64,000 nucleotides of DNA from Rhodoluna lacicola (GCF_000699505.1 NZ_CP007490.1:806001-870000), one strand, 5' to 3'. Positions 50,299-60,461 are shown, counted from the first letter of the stretch. The notes: generated by a model not told the origin, from the sequence alone. Numbers and translations are program-made.

Positions 50299-51699
50299 TT
50301 ACTGGGCCTCAATGGCATTCCCCGAAACCAGCAATAGCGCCTCCGCGACCATAGCCTTCTTGAGCATGCCTAAGTGAACTGATTCATTTGGACTGTGTGC
50401 CCTGGAATCTGGATCCTCAACGCCAGTGACCAGTATTTGAGCTCCCGGAAAGACCTGGGTCAGGTCGGCGATGAACGGAATTGACCCGCCGATGCCGATA
50501 TTTACCGATTTTGTTCCCCAAGCCGCAGCCAGAGCCTGCTCGGCCAATGATTTGGCCCATCCCCCGGAATCCGCGGAAAAAGGCCGGCCGAGCTCGGCCT
50601 CTCCATAGGCAATGGTTGCCCCAAATGGCAAATTGGCCTCCAGATGAGCTTTCAAAAGCGCCAGCGCCTGCTCAGGCTCTTCGCCGGGGGCGATTCTGAG
50701 GCTGATTTTGGCCCGAACGCTGGGCAACATGGTATTCGAGGACAAAGCCACGGATTGGGCATCGATCCCGATTACGGTAAGCGCCGGCTGGGTCCAAATT
50801 TTGTCAAGAATACTGCCGGTGCCAATCTGGGTCGTTCCACTCAGAAGTCCCGCATCGGTGCGTAATTGGTCTTCGGAATACGGCAGTTCATCGGCTTTGC
50901 CGTGCTTCAGGCCCGCAATGGCAACGCTGCCAGCTTCATCGTGCAAACTTGCCAGCAATTTGATTGTTGCCATCATGGCGTCTGGCACCGCACCGCCGTA
51001 CATCCCAGAGTGCAGGGCATGATCCAGAGTTGAGACCTCAATCACCTGAGAAACCAGACCGCGCAACGTAGTGGTGAGGGCTGGAACGTCAACGGTCCAA
51101 TTGCCCGAGTCAGCCACGACGATTACGTCGGCGGCTAGGTCTGACTGGTTTTCCTCTAGGAAGTTTCTAAAAGTGGGTGAACCGGCCTCTTCCTCACCCT
51201 CGATAAAGAGGGTGAGACCCAAATCAAAGTCATTTCCACAGATGTCTCGCAGCGTTTCAATCGCTGCCAGGTGCGCCACAATTCCGGCTTTATCGTCTGC
51301 CGCTCCGCGACCGTAAAGTCTGCCGTTCTTCTCAACCGGCTCAAAGGGGCTGCTATGCCATACCTGTTCGTCACCTGGTGGCTGCACGTCGTGGTGTGCG
51401 TAAAGCAAAATATGCGGCTTGCCATTTTTCGCCCCGCGCTTGGCGACAATTGCCGGAGCACCTACTTTGCCGTGCGCCTGGGACCTGCGGATTTCAACAA
51501 ACTCAAAAATTCCGGTGTCGCTGAAAAGTTTTTCCACAGCCTGAGCACCTCGCTCTAACTCACCAGCATCAAACGCGTCCCAAGCAATTCCTGGTATTTT
51601 TGCCAACTCGATCAACGTATCTTTGTATCCGTCAAAGTGAACATCCAACCGGGTCTGTGCTTCGGCTAGGTGCCGCTGAGCGGAATTTTGCGAGGTCAT
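50299..51699 (-). CDS. M20 family dipeptidase
   Basis: A 466-residue zinc peptidase related to carnosinase-type dipeptidases. Metal and catalytic residues are visible in L-Y-A-H-H-D-V-Q-P-P (His and Asp), Y-G-R-G-A-A-D-D-K (bridging Asp) and F-I-E-G-E-E-E-A-G-S (catalytic Glu and ligand Glu); a lid domain lies in the middle. No signal peptide is seen, so it acts in the cytoplasm, probably on dipeptides. The ATG at 51699 lies six bases after TAGATT and is probably leaderless. Confidence 0.9.
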   Translation of the reverse strand: MTSQNSAQRHLAEAQTRLDVHFDGYKDTLIELAKIPGIAWDAFDAGELERGAQAVEKLFSDTGIFEFVEIRRSQAHGKVGAPAIVAKRGAKNGKPHILLYAHHDVQPPGDEQVWHSSPFEPVEKNGRLYGRGAADDKAGIVAHLAAIETLRDICGNDFDLGLTLFIEGEEEAGSPTFRNFLEENQSDLAADVIVVADSGNWTVDVPALTTTLRGLVSQVIEVSTLDHALHSGMYGGAVPDAMMATIKLLASLHDEAGSVAIAGLKHGKADELPYSEDQLRTDAGLLSGTTQIGTGSILDKIWTQPALTVIGIDAQSVALSSNTMLPSVRAKISLRIAPGEEPEQALALLKAHLEANLPFGATIAYGEAELGRPFSADSGGWAKSLAEQALAAAWGTKSVNIGIGGSIPFIADLTQVFPGAQILVTGVEDPDSRAHSPNESVHLGMLKKAMVAEALLLVSGNAIEAQ

Positions 51700-51705
51700 A
51701 CGAGT

Positions 51706-51711
51706 AATCTA
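51706..51711 (-). promoter_or_regulatory. Candidate -10 box of the M20 dipeptidase gene (leaderless)
   Basis: TAGATT on the minus strand ends six bases before the ATG at 51699, again with no space for a ribosome site. A TATAG overlapping it could serve as an alternative. Confidence 0.48.
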
Positions 51712-51743
51712 TAGGTCTAGACCAAACTTCCGAGGAAACTTTT

Positions 51744-52286
51744 ATGACTGAACAAGATTCAAAATCAACCGGTAAGGGTCGCGCTACGCCATCGCGCAAG
51801 CAGCAGGAGGCGGCAAACATAAGACCGCTGGTTGGCAACAAATCTCCTGAGGCCAAAAAGGCAGATAAGGCTCGAATTCGCGAAGAGCGCCTAAAGGCCA
51901 GAAACGGAATGGCCGCCGGAGAAGAGAAATATCTTGGGGCCCGCGACCGTGGACCACAGCGCAAATTTGTGCGCAACTATGTTGACTCAAGATTCTCGCT
52001 CGGTGAATTGATGATGCCTGCTTTGTTAGTTGTGATTCTGATTTCAGCAATCGACTCTTACGTTGTTCAATTAGCCACGCTGCTTACTATGTGGACCCTA
52101 TTCATTGGAGTCGCCGTAAACGGCTGGATTCTTGGACGCGGAGCAGTGAAGGCACTGGAAGCAAAGTATGGCGCCAGTAAAGTTGAATCTGGTCTGAAGT
52201 GGTACGCGGGTATGCGTTCGATACAAATGCGTGCAATGAGATTGCCTAAACCCCAGGTAAAGCGCGGCACAAAAGTCGCCCCATAA
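51744..52286 (+). CDS. DUF3043 membrane protein
   Basis: Actinobacterial family of unknown function. The 180-residue protein has a long basic and polar N-terminus with the family block R-P-L-V-G-N-K-S-P-E-A-K-K-A, then Y-L-G-A-R-D-R-G-P-Q-R-K-F-V-R-N-Y-V-D-S-R-F, then two membrane helices (about 90-135) and a basic tail. An AGGAAAC ribosome site precedes the ATG. The divergent partner is the M20 dipeptidase. It is usually found near the ctaC/erpA region in Microbacteriaceae. Confidence 0.87.
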   Translation: MTEQDSKSTGKGRATPSRKQQEAANIRPLVGNKSPEAKKADKARIREERLKARNGMAAGEEKYLGARDRGPQRKFVRNYVDSRFSLGELMMPALLVVILISAIDSYVVQLATLLTMWTLFIGVAVNGWILGRGAVKALEAKYGASKVESGLKWYAGMRSIQMRAMRLPKPQVKRGTKVAP

Positions 52287-52303
52287 CTGTTGAGCTAAAT
52301 CAA

Positions 52304-52329
52304 AAACCCTCCGAAGTATCGGAGGGTTT
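52304..52329. terminator. Bidirectional intrinsic terminator, DUF3043 gene / pyrD
   Basis: AAACCCTCCGA pairs perfectly with its complement around an AGTA loop, with an A-run before and Ts after, between two convergent genes. Confidence 0.92.
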
Positions 52330-52334
52330 GTTGT

Positions 52335-53360
52335 TCACTTTTTCGAAAAATGTTTGTTGATTTTGCGTGCCCAAAGCGGACCCTGATAGATCCAGCCAGT
52401 GTAGCCCTGTACCAGAGTCGCTCCGTTGGCAATTCGCTCAGAAGCTTCTGCCGGTGTCTCTATTCCACCAACCGACACGATTGCGGCACGGCCATTCATT
52501 CGCGCGTTCAACAAGCGAAGCACTTCTAAGGATCGTTGCTTGAGCGGAGCTCCTGACAATCCGCCGGCACCCGCAGCTTCCACTTTTGAGCGATTGGTCT
52601 TTAGGTTCTCTCGGCTAATTGTGGTGTTGGTGGCGATTACGCCGGCGAGGCCCAGGTCCAGAGCCAAATCTGCAACCGCTGCGATGTCTGCATTCGCCAA
52701 ATCAGGAGCGATTTTCACCAAAACCGGTGTGCCCTTTGCCTCTTCCAACACCGCGGTCAGAATCGGTTCAAGTGCTTTGACCGATTGCAAGGATCTTAAT
52801 CCCGGTGTGTTTGGTGAGGAAACATTCACAGCTAGATAATCGGCATGTGGAGCAAGCAGTCGAGCGCTTTGACGGTAATCCTCGTGGGCCAATTCAACGT
52901 CTACTATTTTCGACTTGCCAATATTTACGCCGATAATCGGCAACTTTGTGCCGTGTTTTTCTCGAAGAAACTCAAGTCGATTTGCAATGACTTCAGCACC
53001 CTGATTATTGAAACCCATTCGATTGACCAGTGCTCGATCTGGAATCAGCCGAAACAAACGAGGTTTTTCATTTCCTCCTTGAGCGATAGCGGTGACCGTT
53101 CCAATCTCAACGTGAGAAAAACCAAGTTCCCCCAGCGCCTTTATAGCCACCGCGTTTTTGTCAAAACCAGCTGCTAATCCAAACGGAGCATCAAAGTGCA
53201 AACCAAAAGCCTGAACCGAGGCATAGGCACTGGGTCTTAATTTGGCAAGCTTCGTCAAACCAATTGCTCCCGCGAATCGAATTGCAAACATAACCAAGTG
53301 GTGAGCCTGCTCTGCATCCATTCGCGAAAAGACGAGTTTGAAAATTATTCGATAAAGCAA
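52335..53360 (-). CDS. pyrD: Dihydroorotate dehydrogenase, quinone-dependent (class 2)
   Basis: Membrane-associated enzyme of pyrimidine synthesis passing electrons to quinone. The 341-residue FMN TIM-barrel has the class 2 features: an N-terminal helical extension (about 1-40), [13 protein letters not shown] near 60, [12 protein letters not shown] (with the catalytic serine of class 2) and the G-G-L-S-G-A-P-L block, then V-G-G-I. Start is TTG at 53360 with AAGGGA upstream. Single-gene unit between the terminator and nrdR. Confidence 0.94.
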   Translation of the reverse strand: MLYRIIFKLVFSRMDAEQAHHLVMFAIRFAGAIGLTKLAKLRPSAYASVQAFGLHFDAPFGLAAGFDKNAVAIKALGELGFSHVEIGTVTAIAQGGNEKPRLFRLIPDRALVNRMGFNNQGAEVIANRLEFLREKHGTKLPIIGVNIGKSKIVDVELAHEDYRQSARLLAPHADYLAVNVSSPNTPGLRSLQSVKALEPILTAVLEEAKGTPVLVKIAPDLANADIAAVADLALDLGLAGVIATNTTISRENLKTNRSKVEAAGAGGLSGAPLKQRSLEVLRLLNARMNGRAAIVSVGGIETPAEASERIANGATLVQGYTGWIYQGPLWARKINKHFSKK

Positions 53361-53400
53361 AGAGTTAATCCCTTGTTAGAAGAGTGGCGCCTGACCAGGT

Positions 53401-53895
53401 TCAGTTGTTTGAGTCTTGAGCTGGTTGAACTTTATTTGCCTCACGCACATCGCGACCCACTCGCAAAACGTTAATTGCGGCTTCAAAATCTTCTAGGGTT
53501 TCCCAACCTTGATAAACACTGGCAAATCGCATAAACGCAACTTCATCAAGTTTGCGCAGTGGCTCCAGAATTGCCAGGCCAATGTCGTTCGACTCAATCT
53601 GAGCGGCGCCCGTGGCCCGAACTGCCTCTTCAACAGTTTGAGCAAGCAACGCCAAGTCCGCCTCGGAGACCGGTCTACCCTGACATGCCTTGCGCACACC
53701 AGCGACGATGCGATCACGACTGAACGGTTGGGTCACGCCGCTTCGCTTGACGACGGTCAAGCTGGCTGTCTCTGTGGTGCTAAAGCGCATGTTGCACTCT
53801 GGGCACTGACGACGACGACGAATCGATGCGCCGTCATCAGAGGTTCTAGAGTCAGTAACTCTTGAATCTGGGTAGCGGCAAAAAGGACAGAACAT
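53401..53895 (-). CDS. nrdR: Transcriptional repressor NrdR
   Basis: ATP-cone repressor of ribonucleotide reductase genes. The 164-residue protein has the zinc ribbon C3-x2-C6...C31-x2-C34 and the ATP-cone with V-V-K-R-S-G and F-S-R-D-R-I, followed by [10 protein letters not shown]. The C-terminal 15 residues are variable. An AGGAG site lies about ten bases before the ATG. The ribonucleotide reductase genes are not in the window. Confidence 0.95.
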   Translation of the reverse strand: MFCPFCRYPDSRVTDSRTSDDGASIRRRRQCPECNMRFSTTETASLTVVKRSGVTQPFSRDRIVAGVRKACQGRPVSEADLALLAQTVEEAVRATGAAQIESNDIGLAILEPLRKLDEVAFMRFASVYQGWETLEDFEAAINVLRVGRDVREANKVQPAQDSNN

Positions 53896-53986
53896 TCTGG
53901 AAAGGCTCCTAGATGTTGATTGTTTTTCAATTCTAGGCCCTACCCCTAGTAGGCCAAGGGAAATTGAAGGCTATTTGAACCGATAT

Positions 53987-55309
53987 CTAGGCTTCAAAAC
54001 GAGCAGTCACTGCCTCGCCGTGAGCCGGCAAACCCTCTGCCTCAGAAAAGTCTTTGACCAAATTGGCCACAGCCGCAAGCCCCTTTTTGTCATAGTCGAT
54101 TACCTGCTGTGGCCTGAGGAAACTGTGCACACCCAGCCCCGAGCCAAACTTGGCCTGCTGACCGGTTGGCAATACGTGTGAAGAGCCGGCGAGGTAATCG
54201 CCAAGGCTGACCGGTGAGTACTCCCCCATGAATATTGCGCCGGCATTGGTAATTCTTTGCAACACCGCCTGATTGTCTTGGGTGTGTAATTCCAGGTGCT
54301 CGGTGGCGTAGAAATTTGTGAAAGCTATGCCAGCATCAAGGTTGTCAACCAAGACAACGGCCGACTGTTGACCCTGTAAAGCGGTCCGCACTCGATCGGA
54401 ACTTGCGGTTGCCGAAACCAAATCGCCAAGTTCGTTGATAACGGCATTTGCTAATTCAACCGAATCGGTGACCAACACTGCCGCGGCCGCTTCATCATGC
54501 TCCGCCTGACTCACTAAGTCGTACGCAATAAATCTGGCATTGGCCGAGGAATCGGCCAACACCAGGATTTCGGTGGTGCCGGCCTCAGAGTCAATGCCAA
54601 TGGTTCCACGAAGTGCTCGCTTTGCTGCAGCCACATAGATGTTTCCCGGACCGGTGACCAGATTCACCGGCGCAAAATCAATTTGTGGCAGGCCATAGGC
54701 GAAGGCCGCTACCGCTGCAGGCCCACCCATGCAGTAAACGTCTTCAACGCCAAGCAATGCAGCGGTTGCCAGCACAGTTGGATGCGGACGGCCTGAGCAA
54801 GCCTTTTGAGCTGGCGAAGCAACGGCGAGTCGCTCAACACCTGCCACCTGGGCGGGCACAACATTCATAATCACACTTGATGGATAAACCGCTTTGCCAC
54901 CGGGAACGTACAAACCTACCGATTCAACCGGCTGCCAGCGCTGATGCACGGTGGCCCCGTCAGACAACCGGACTGAGGATGATTGAGGCATGTTGGCTCG
55001 AGAAACCTTGAAAACACGTTCGATCGATTCTTCGATTGCTTTTCGAAGGCTTGGGTCAAGATGTGCCAGGGCTGCGGCAAGCTCCTGAGCGGAAACCTTA
55101 AGCGGTCTTGGGTCAACTCCATCACGCTCAGTGGTAACTCTGACGATGGCATCTTGGCCAGTGAGGCGAACGTCCTCAAGTAAGGGAATGATTTCCTCGA
55201 CAGCTTTGGTTATATCAACGGCGGCACGAGGCACAGCTGAGTTCGCAGAGATGGAGTCAAATTCTTTGGCACGCAGGTCAACGATGCGCAAGTTCACTGC
55301 GACACTCAT
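53987..55309 (-). CDS. hisD: Histidinol dehydrogenase
   Basis: Last two steps of histidine synthesis (histidinol to histidine with two NAD). The 440-residue protein contains V-E-S-V-G-L-Y-V-P-G-G, G-P-G-N-I-Y-V, S-Q-A-E-H-D-E (zinc-ligand region) and T-E-H-L-E-L with A-G-S-S-H-V-L-P-T-G near the C-terminus. GGAGG precedes the ATG. In most actinobacteria other his genes follow it; here nrdR follows after 91 bases, in which only a weak GGCCTAC/GTAGGGCC hairpin (53934-53956) is visible, so the rest of the pathway must lie elsewhere. Confidence 0.94.
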   Translation of the reverse strand: MSVAVNLRIVDLRAKEFDSISANSAVPRAAVDITKAVEEIIPLLEDVRLTGQDAIVRVTTERDGVDPRPLKVSAQELAAALAHLDPSLRKAIEESIERVFKVSRANMPQSSSVRLSDGATVHQRWQPVESVGLYVPGGKAVYPSSVIMNVVPAQVAGVERLAVASPAQKACSGRPHPTVLATAALLGVEDVYCMGGPAAVAAFAYGLPQIDFAPVNLVTGPGNIYVAAAKRALRGTIGIDSEAGTTEILVLADSSANARFIAYDLVSQAEHDEAAAAVLVTDSVELANAVINELGDLVSATASSDRVRTALQGQQSAVVLVDNLDAGIAFTNFYATEHLELHTQDNQAVLQRITNAGAIFMGEYSPVSLGDYLAGSSHVLPTGQQAKFGSGLGVHSFLRPQQVIDYDKKGLAAVANLVKDFSEAEGLPAHGEAVTARFEA

Positions 55310-55401
55310 AACTTGCCTCCAAAGTAGTTTTATGTAGCAATTCTAGAGCCGGCGCTACTTACCGGTAGCCTAGACATCAGTTCATTCAAAGAAAAAGAGT
55401 C

Positions 55402-55908
55402 ATGGAAAATTTTGCAGTAGAAAAAGAACCTACCCAGGCCCTTAGAGCAACCTTTAGATTGCACGCCTCTGGAGTATCGGTGATCACGCTTTTGGATGCT
55501 GAGGGCAAGCCCGCCGGTTTCACCGCTACTTCAATGACATCGCTCGGGGCGAATCCCCCGCTGGCCAGCTTTAACGTTGCACGTGGATCGAGCACCTGGC
55601 CAAGCTTGCTGGCCGGAAAGCATGTGGCGATTCACACCCTGGGTGAACGAAACCTTGAGCTTGCTCAGCGCATGGCAGCGGACCACACGCTTAGGTTCTC
55701 AAAAAACGACTGGCAAATTGGACCTTTTGGTGTTCCGGTATTCACCGATGCGACCTCGGTGTTGATTGGCAAGATTAGAGAGATTCACGACGTAGAGAAC
55801 AATGCGGTGATTATCGTAGATGTTATCGAGGGGCTTTTGGGACTAGAGGCACCTGCGTTGCTTTACTACCAGCGCCACTACATGACCCCTGGAAAATCTC
55901 TCAACTAA
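55402..55908 (+). CDS. Flavin reductase family protein
   Basis: A 168-residue split-barrel FMN-binding protein. The typical blocks are present: F-R-L-H-A-S-G-V-S-V-I-T, G-F-T-A-T-S-M-T-S-L-G-A-N-P-P-L-A-S-F-N-V and the C-terminal L-L-Y-Y-Q-R-H-Y. Members supply reduced flavin to monooxygenases or act as small oxidoreductases. No partner oxygenase is adjacent. A GAAAAAGAG ribosome site precedes the ATG. It converges with dnaE; the 33-base gap has no visible terminator. Confidence 0.87.
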   Translation: MENFAVEKEPTQALRATFRLHASGVSVITLLDAEGKPAGFTATSMTSLGANPPLASFNVARGSSTWPSLLAGKHVAIHTLGERNLELAQRMAADHTLRFSKNDWQIGPFGVPVFTDATSVLIGKIREIHDVENNAVIIVDVIEGLLGLEAPALLYYQRHYMTPGKSLN

Positions 55909-55941
55909 TTACTCGCAACCAAAGTGACTTGTTGGCAAAGC

Positions 55942-58900
55942 CTAAGTCAAGCATTTAGCTCCAAGCAGAACTTTCAACTCTCCATAGAGCTCAGTTGAAA
56001 TTTTCACCTTGGGCTGCAGCTTAAACAGACGCTCCGTGGAATCACCGACAAGTTTTACGTGCACCTCTTCTGTGCCGGCGTGAACGCGAAGGATGCGATC
56101 TAATTCCTCGAGAACCTCGCGAGTTGCCTCAGCCTCTGGGACACGGACGACAATTGGCCCACGAATAAAGTCAGCGCCGCCCTCGATGGTTTCAATTGAA
56201 TATGCGCGCAGACTGTTTCCGTCATCACGCTGAGAAATGCTTCCGCGGATCATGACCACTTGATCGGCTTCCAAGTTTCTGGCGTACTCCTGATAAGTCT
56301 TGCCCATCAGCATGACCTGAATCTCGCCCTCAAAATCCTCAACAGTGACTGCAGCGTATGGATTACCGGATTGACGCGCAACCTTATGAAGCACTTGGGT
56401 AACTAGACCAGCAATGATTACCGTCTCGCCATCCTGCAGTGACTCGCTAGATGAAATTTCACCAATAGATATTTGCGCGTATCGGGCCAGTTGTTCCTCG
56501 CGGCCGGCCAAGGGGTGATCGCTAACGTACAGACCCAACATGTCACGTTCGTAAGCCAACTTTTCCTTTTTTGGCCACTCTGGGCGGTCTGGAACTGACC
56601 CGGCAAATGAGCTGTCTGCCATGGCATCATCAAACAACGAACCGAATAGGTCAACCTGACCCACGGCCTCGTTCTTCTTGAGCGAAGCCTGAGACTCAAC
56701 AGCTTCTTCCGAAATTTCCGCGAGTGATCTTCGAGTGTGTCCAAGCGAGTCAAAGGCTCCCGCCTTAATAAGCGATTCGATCACGCGCTTCGAGCAAACG
56801 ATGCCAGGCACTTTTCTCAGGAAATCGTGGAAAGAGGTGAAGTTTCCCTTTTCTTCGCGAGTTCGCTTGATTGCATCAACTACGTTGAGTCCCACGTTGC
56901 GAACGGCCCCCAACCCAAAACGAATGTCTTTTCCTACCGCGCTGAATTCAGCAATCGATTCGTTCACATCGGGCGCCAAAACCTTAATTCCCATGCGACG
57001 ACATTCGCTCAGGTAAATTCCCAACTTGTCTTTTGAATCACCAACTGAGGTGAGCAGGGCTGCCATGTACTCGGCTGGGTAATTTGCTTTCAGGTATGCC
57101 GTCCAATAAGACAGAACTCCATAAGCTGCACTGTGGGCTCGGTTGAATGCGTAGTCGGCAAATGGGAGCAGGGTGTCCCAGAGAGCTTTGACGGCTGCAT
57201 CGGAATACCCGTTGGCCTTCATGCCTTCCGAGAAACCTTGATACTGACGATCGAGTTCGTCTTTATCTTTTTTACCCATCGCCCGACGCAATAGATCTGC
57301 CTTGCCAAGAGTGAAGCCGGCCGCTTTTTGAGCAGCGGCCATAACCTGCTCTTGGTAAACAATCAATCCATAGGTTGGATCAAGCACTTCAGATAACGAG
57401 TCAGAAAGCTCTGGATGCACCGAGTCAACGGCCTGTAGGCCATTCTTTCTGAGTGCATAGTTGGTGTGAGAATTCATACCCATTGGACCAGGTCGATACA
57501 AGGCAATTACCGCAGAGATGTGCTCGAAGAGTGTGGGCTTCAGAAGACGCAACAGAGAGCGCATGGCGTTTCCATCTAGCTGAAAGACGCCAAGGGTGTC
57601 GCCACGAGACAACAATTCAAAGGTTGCCTGGTCGGAATCCAAGTCAAGTTCCTCAAGCACAACTGTTTCACCACGGTTGGACTTGATGTTGGCTAGCGTG
57701 TCATCAAGTACGGTTAGGTTTCGCAGACCCAAGAAATCCATCTTCAACAGTCCAAGTTTTTCACAGGGCGGCTGATCAAACTGAGTGATGATGGCACCGT
57801 CATCTTCGCGCTTCATTATCGGTATTACATCAATCAGCGGCTCAGCAGACATGATCACACCAGCAGCATGCACACCCCACTGACGCTTGAGTGATTCCAG
57901 GCCTTGGGCCAATTCAAAAACTTTTGCCGAATCATCGTCGTTTTCAATCAGTTCGCGAAAGTCGGCTGCCTCTTTATAGCGTTCTGATTTTTTGTCTATC
58001 AAGTCATTTAGCGCAATGTCACGGCCCAGCACCATGGGCGGCATGGCTTTGGTTAGTTTCTCGCCAACCGCATATGGCATAGCTAAGACTCGACCGGCAT
58101 CTTTTAACGCCTGCTTGGCCTTGATGGTTCCAAAGGTAACAATCTGAGCAACTCGATCGTCGCCATACTTTTCGGAAACGTATCGAATAACTTCACCGCG
58201 GCGACGATCATCGAAATCAACATCGATATCTGGCATCGAGACGCGCTCTGGATTTAGAAAACGTTCAAAAATCAGACCGTGCTTTATCGGATCTAGTTCG
58301 GTAATGCCAAGCGCGTAAGCCACGATAGATCCCGCTGCAGATCCACGACCAGGGCCGACGCGAATTCCTTGTGCTCGAGCCCAGGCGATGAAGTCGGCAA
58401 CTACCAAGAAGTAGCCAGGGAATCCCATTTGCTCGATAACTTCAACTTCGTAGGAAACCTGTTTAGCTTGAGCCTCCGGTATCTGGCCTTTGTAGCGACG
58501 CTGCATTCCAGCCGCAACTTCCTGCTCGAACCAGGATGCTTCTGTGTGCCCCTCTGGAACCGGAAAGCGTGGCATGAGTTCCCGCTCTTTGAATTCAACG
58601 TTGCAACGTTCTGCAATCAATAGGGTGCTATCGCAGGCTTCAGGATTATCGGGAAACAAGGCCCTCATCTGGGCCGGAGTCTTGAGGTAAAACTCTTGTG
58701 AGTCAAATTTGAATCTTGTTGGATCCACCAGTGTTGAACCAGATTGCACACACAGCAATGCTTCGTGTGCGGCGGCATCTCCGGCGTGAGTGTAGTGAAG
58801 GTCATTGGTTGCCAACAACGGCATGTTTAGTTCTTTTGCTAACTTCAAGAGGTCAGCCATGGCACGTCGCTCGATGTCGAGCCCATGATCCATGATTTCG

Positions 58901-59475
58901 GCAAAGAAATTTTCCTTACCAAAAATATCTTGGAATTCTCCGGCAGCCTTTTTTGCTTCCTCGTACTGACCCAGACGAAGACGGGTTTGAATCTCTCCCG
59001 AAGCACACCCGGTAGTGGCGATGATTCCCTTGCCATATGTCTGCAATAGCTCACGGTCCATGCGTGGTTTGAAATAAAAACCATCAAGCCAAGCTTTTGA
59101 TGACATCCGGAAAAGGTTGTACATGCCATCGGTGTTTTCCGCAAACATGGTCATGTGGGTAAAAGCACCGCCGCCGGAAATATCATCTTCACCGCCATTG
59201 CCCCATCGAACTCGGCTGCGATCCTGCCTTGGGGTGCCCGGTGACAGGTAGGCCTCGATGCCGATGATTGGTTTGATGCCAGCGGATTTTGCGGTTTTGT
59301 AAAAATCGAAAGCGCCAAAATTGTTTCCGTGGTCACTAATGCCGATAGCGGGCATCCCCTGCTCCACAGCGGCTTCAATCAGTGGTTTTACTCGCGCAGC
59401 ACCATCGAGCATCGAATACTCGGTGTGAACATGAAGGTGGACGAATGAGTCTGACTCAGATGCAGCATCGCTCAT
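55942..59475 (-). CDS. dnaE: DNA polymerase III alpha subunit
   Basis: Main replicative polymerase, 1177 residues. The N-terminal PHP domain (about 1-280) keeps the metal-binding pattern H13-L-H15 and I-S-D-H-G-N, which in mycobacteria is the proofreading exonuclease. The palm carries P-D-I-D-V-D-F-D-D near 430 with the catalytic aspartates, and the third near D-S-D; then helix-hairpin-helix and an OB fold near 1030-1110. Length is typical of actinobacterial DnaE1. AGGAAGG precedes the ATG. It ends the ftsZ-to-dnaE gene series, in the standard order after lspA and rluA. Confidence 0.96.
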   Translation of the reverse strand: MSDAASESDSFVHLHVHTEYSMLDGAARVKPLIEAAVEQGMPAIGISDHGNNFGAFDFYKTAKSAGIKPIIGIEAYLSPGTPRQDRSRVRWGNGGEDDISGGGAFTHMTMFAENTDGMYNLFRMSSKAWLDGFYFKPRMDRELLQTYGKGIIATTGCASGEIQTRLRLGQYEEAKKAAGEFQDIFGKENFFAEIMDHGLDIERRAMADLLKLAKELNMPLLATNDLHYTHAGDAAAHEALLCVQSGSTLVDPTRFKFDSQEFYLKTPAQMRALFPDNPEACDSTLLIAERCNVEFKERELMPRFPVPEGHTEASWFEQEVAAGMQRRYKGQIPEAQAKQVSYEVEVIEQMGFPGYFLVVADFIAWARAQGIRVGPGRGSAAGSIVAYALGITELDPIKHGLIFERFLNPERVSMPDIDVDFDDRRRGEVIRYVSEKYGDDRVAQIVTFGTIKAKQALKDAGRVLAMPYAVGEKLTKAMPPMVLGRDIALNDLIDKKSERYKEAADFRELIENDDDSAKVFELAQGLESLKRQWGVHAAGVIMSAEPLIDVIPIMKREDDGAIITQFDQPPCEKLGLLKMDFLGLRNLTVLDDTLANIKSNRGETVVLEELDLDSDQATFELLSRGDTLGVFQLDGNAMRSLLRLLKPTLFEHISAVIALYRPGPMGMNSHTNYALRKNGLQAVDSVHPELSDSLSEVLDPTYGLIVYQEQVMAAAQKAAGFTLGKADLLRRAMGKKDKDELDRQYQGFSEGMKANGYSDAAVKALWDTLLPFADYAFNRAHSAAYGVLSYWTAYLKANYPAEYMAALLTSVGDSKDKLGIYLSECRRMGIKVLAPDVNESIAEFSAVGKDIRFGLGAVRNVGLNVVDAIKRTREEKGNFTSFHDFLRKVPGIVCSKRVIESLIKAGAFDSLGHTRRSLAEISEEAVESQASLKKNEAVGQVDLFGSLFDDAMADSSFAGSVPDRPEWPKKEKLAYERDMLGLYVSDHPLAGREEQLARYAQISIGEISSSESLQDGETVIIAGLVTQVLHKVARQSGNPYAAVTVEDFEGEIQVMLMGKTYQEYARNLEADQVVMIRGSISQRDDGNSLRAYSIETIEGGADFIRGPIVVRVPEAEATREVLEELDRILRVHAGTEEVHVKLVGDSTERLFKLQPKVKISTELYGELKVLLGAKCLT

Positions 59476-59537
59476 CGCGAAGACCTTCCTGTTACTGTGG
59501 GACCGAACCTAAAATTCAGATTGGGCGGAAGACCAGA

Positions 59538-60461
59538 CTACCCTCGCAAGACCTCGAGCGCGTGCAGCAACTCAGCTGGGTATTCGCTTGAAAATTCAAC
59601 TGGCTCACCGGTGGTTGGATGCTCAAAACTTAATCGCATGGCGTGTAGCCACTGCCGATCTAGGCCGACTCTGGCGGCAAGAGTGGGGTCAGCGCCGTAC
59701 ATTGTGTCTCCCACCAATGGGTGACGAAACGCAGAAAAATGAACTCGAATTTGATGAGTGCGCCCGGTCTCTAGAACAATTTCAACCAACGAAGCAGCCT
59801 TCATGGCCTCAAGTGTTTTGTAATGGGTCACCGAGTGTTTTCCGTCATTCATCACTGCAAATTTGAATTCCGCCTTTGGATGGCGACCAATCGGTGCATC
59901 GAAAGTTCCCGCGAGTGGGTCGGCCAGTCCTTGAATAACTGCGTGATAAACCTTATGTACTTTTCGATCCCGAAACGCTTGCTTCAACCTGGAGTAGGCC
60001 AGCTCAGATTTTGCCAGGGTCATAAGCCCGCTGGTACCAACATCCAGTCGTTGCACAATGCCCTGGCGTTCCTGCGCGCCACTGGTTGCGATTTGAACAC
60101 CAAGAGCCAAAAGGCAACCCGGAACCGTTGGACCATCCCAGCCGACCGAAGGATGCGCTGCGACGCCCGCGGGTTTATCAACCACAATTATGTCTTCGTC
60201 TTGATAGACAATCTTGAAGCCCTCAACCAGTGAAGGCACTATCTCAAGATTGTTGACCACTTCTGGGAAGGTGACCTCTAAGACAGCTCCGTCTATCAAC
60301 CGATCTGACTTTGAAATTACTTTTCCATTTTGTAAAACGTGTCCATCCGTGAGCAGTTCGGCGGCGGCAGACCTTGAAATCCCCATGAGCCTGGCCAAAC
60401 CTGCGTCTGCGCGGTCCCCGGCTAATCCACTTGGAACTGGAAGTAACTTTTGCTCACTCAT
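59538..60461 (-). CDS. RluA family pseudouridine synthase
   Basis: Modifies uridines in rRNA or tRNA. The 307-residue protein has an N-terminal S4-like RNA-binding domain ([14 protein letters not shown]) and the catalytic domain with [12 protein letters not shown], in which the aspartate is catalytic; the usual H-R-L-D reads Q-R-L-D, as in many actinobacterial members. G-R-T-H-Q-I-R-V-H follows. The ATG overlaps the lspA stop as ATGA. The target (RluD-like 23S positions are likely) is inferred from family only. Confidence 0.91.
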   Translation of the reverse strand: MSEQKLLPVPSGLAGDRADAGLARLMGISRSAAAELLTDGHVLQNGKVISKSDRLIDGAVLEVTFPEVVNNLEIVPSLVEGFKIVYQDEDIIVVDKPAGVAAHPSVGWDGPTVPGCLLALGVQIATSGAQERQGIVQRLDVGTSGLMTLAKSELAYSRLKQAFRDRKVHKVYHAVIQGLADPLAGTFDAPIGRHPKAEFKFAVMNDGKHSVTHYKTLEAMKAASLVEIVLETGRTHQIRVHFSAFRHPLVGDTMYGADPTLAARVGLDRQWLHAMRLSFEHPTTGEPVEFSSEYPAELLHALEVLRG

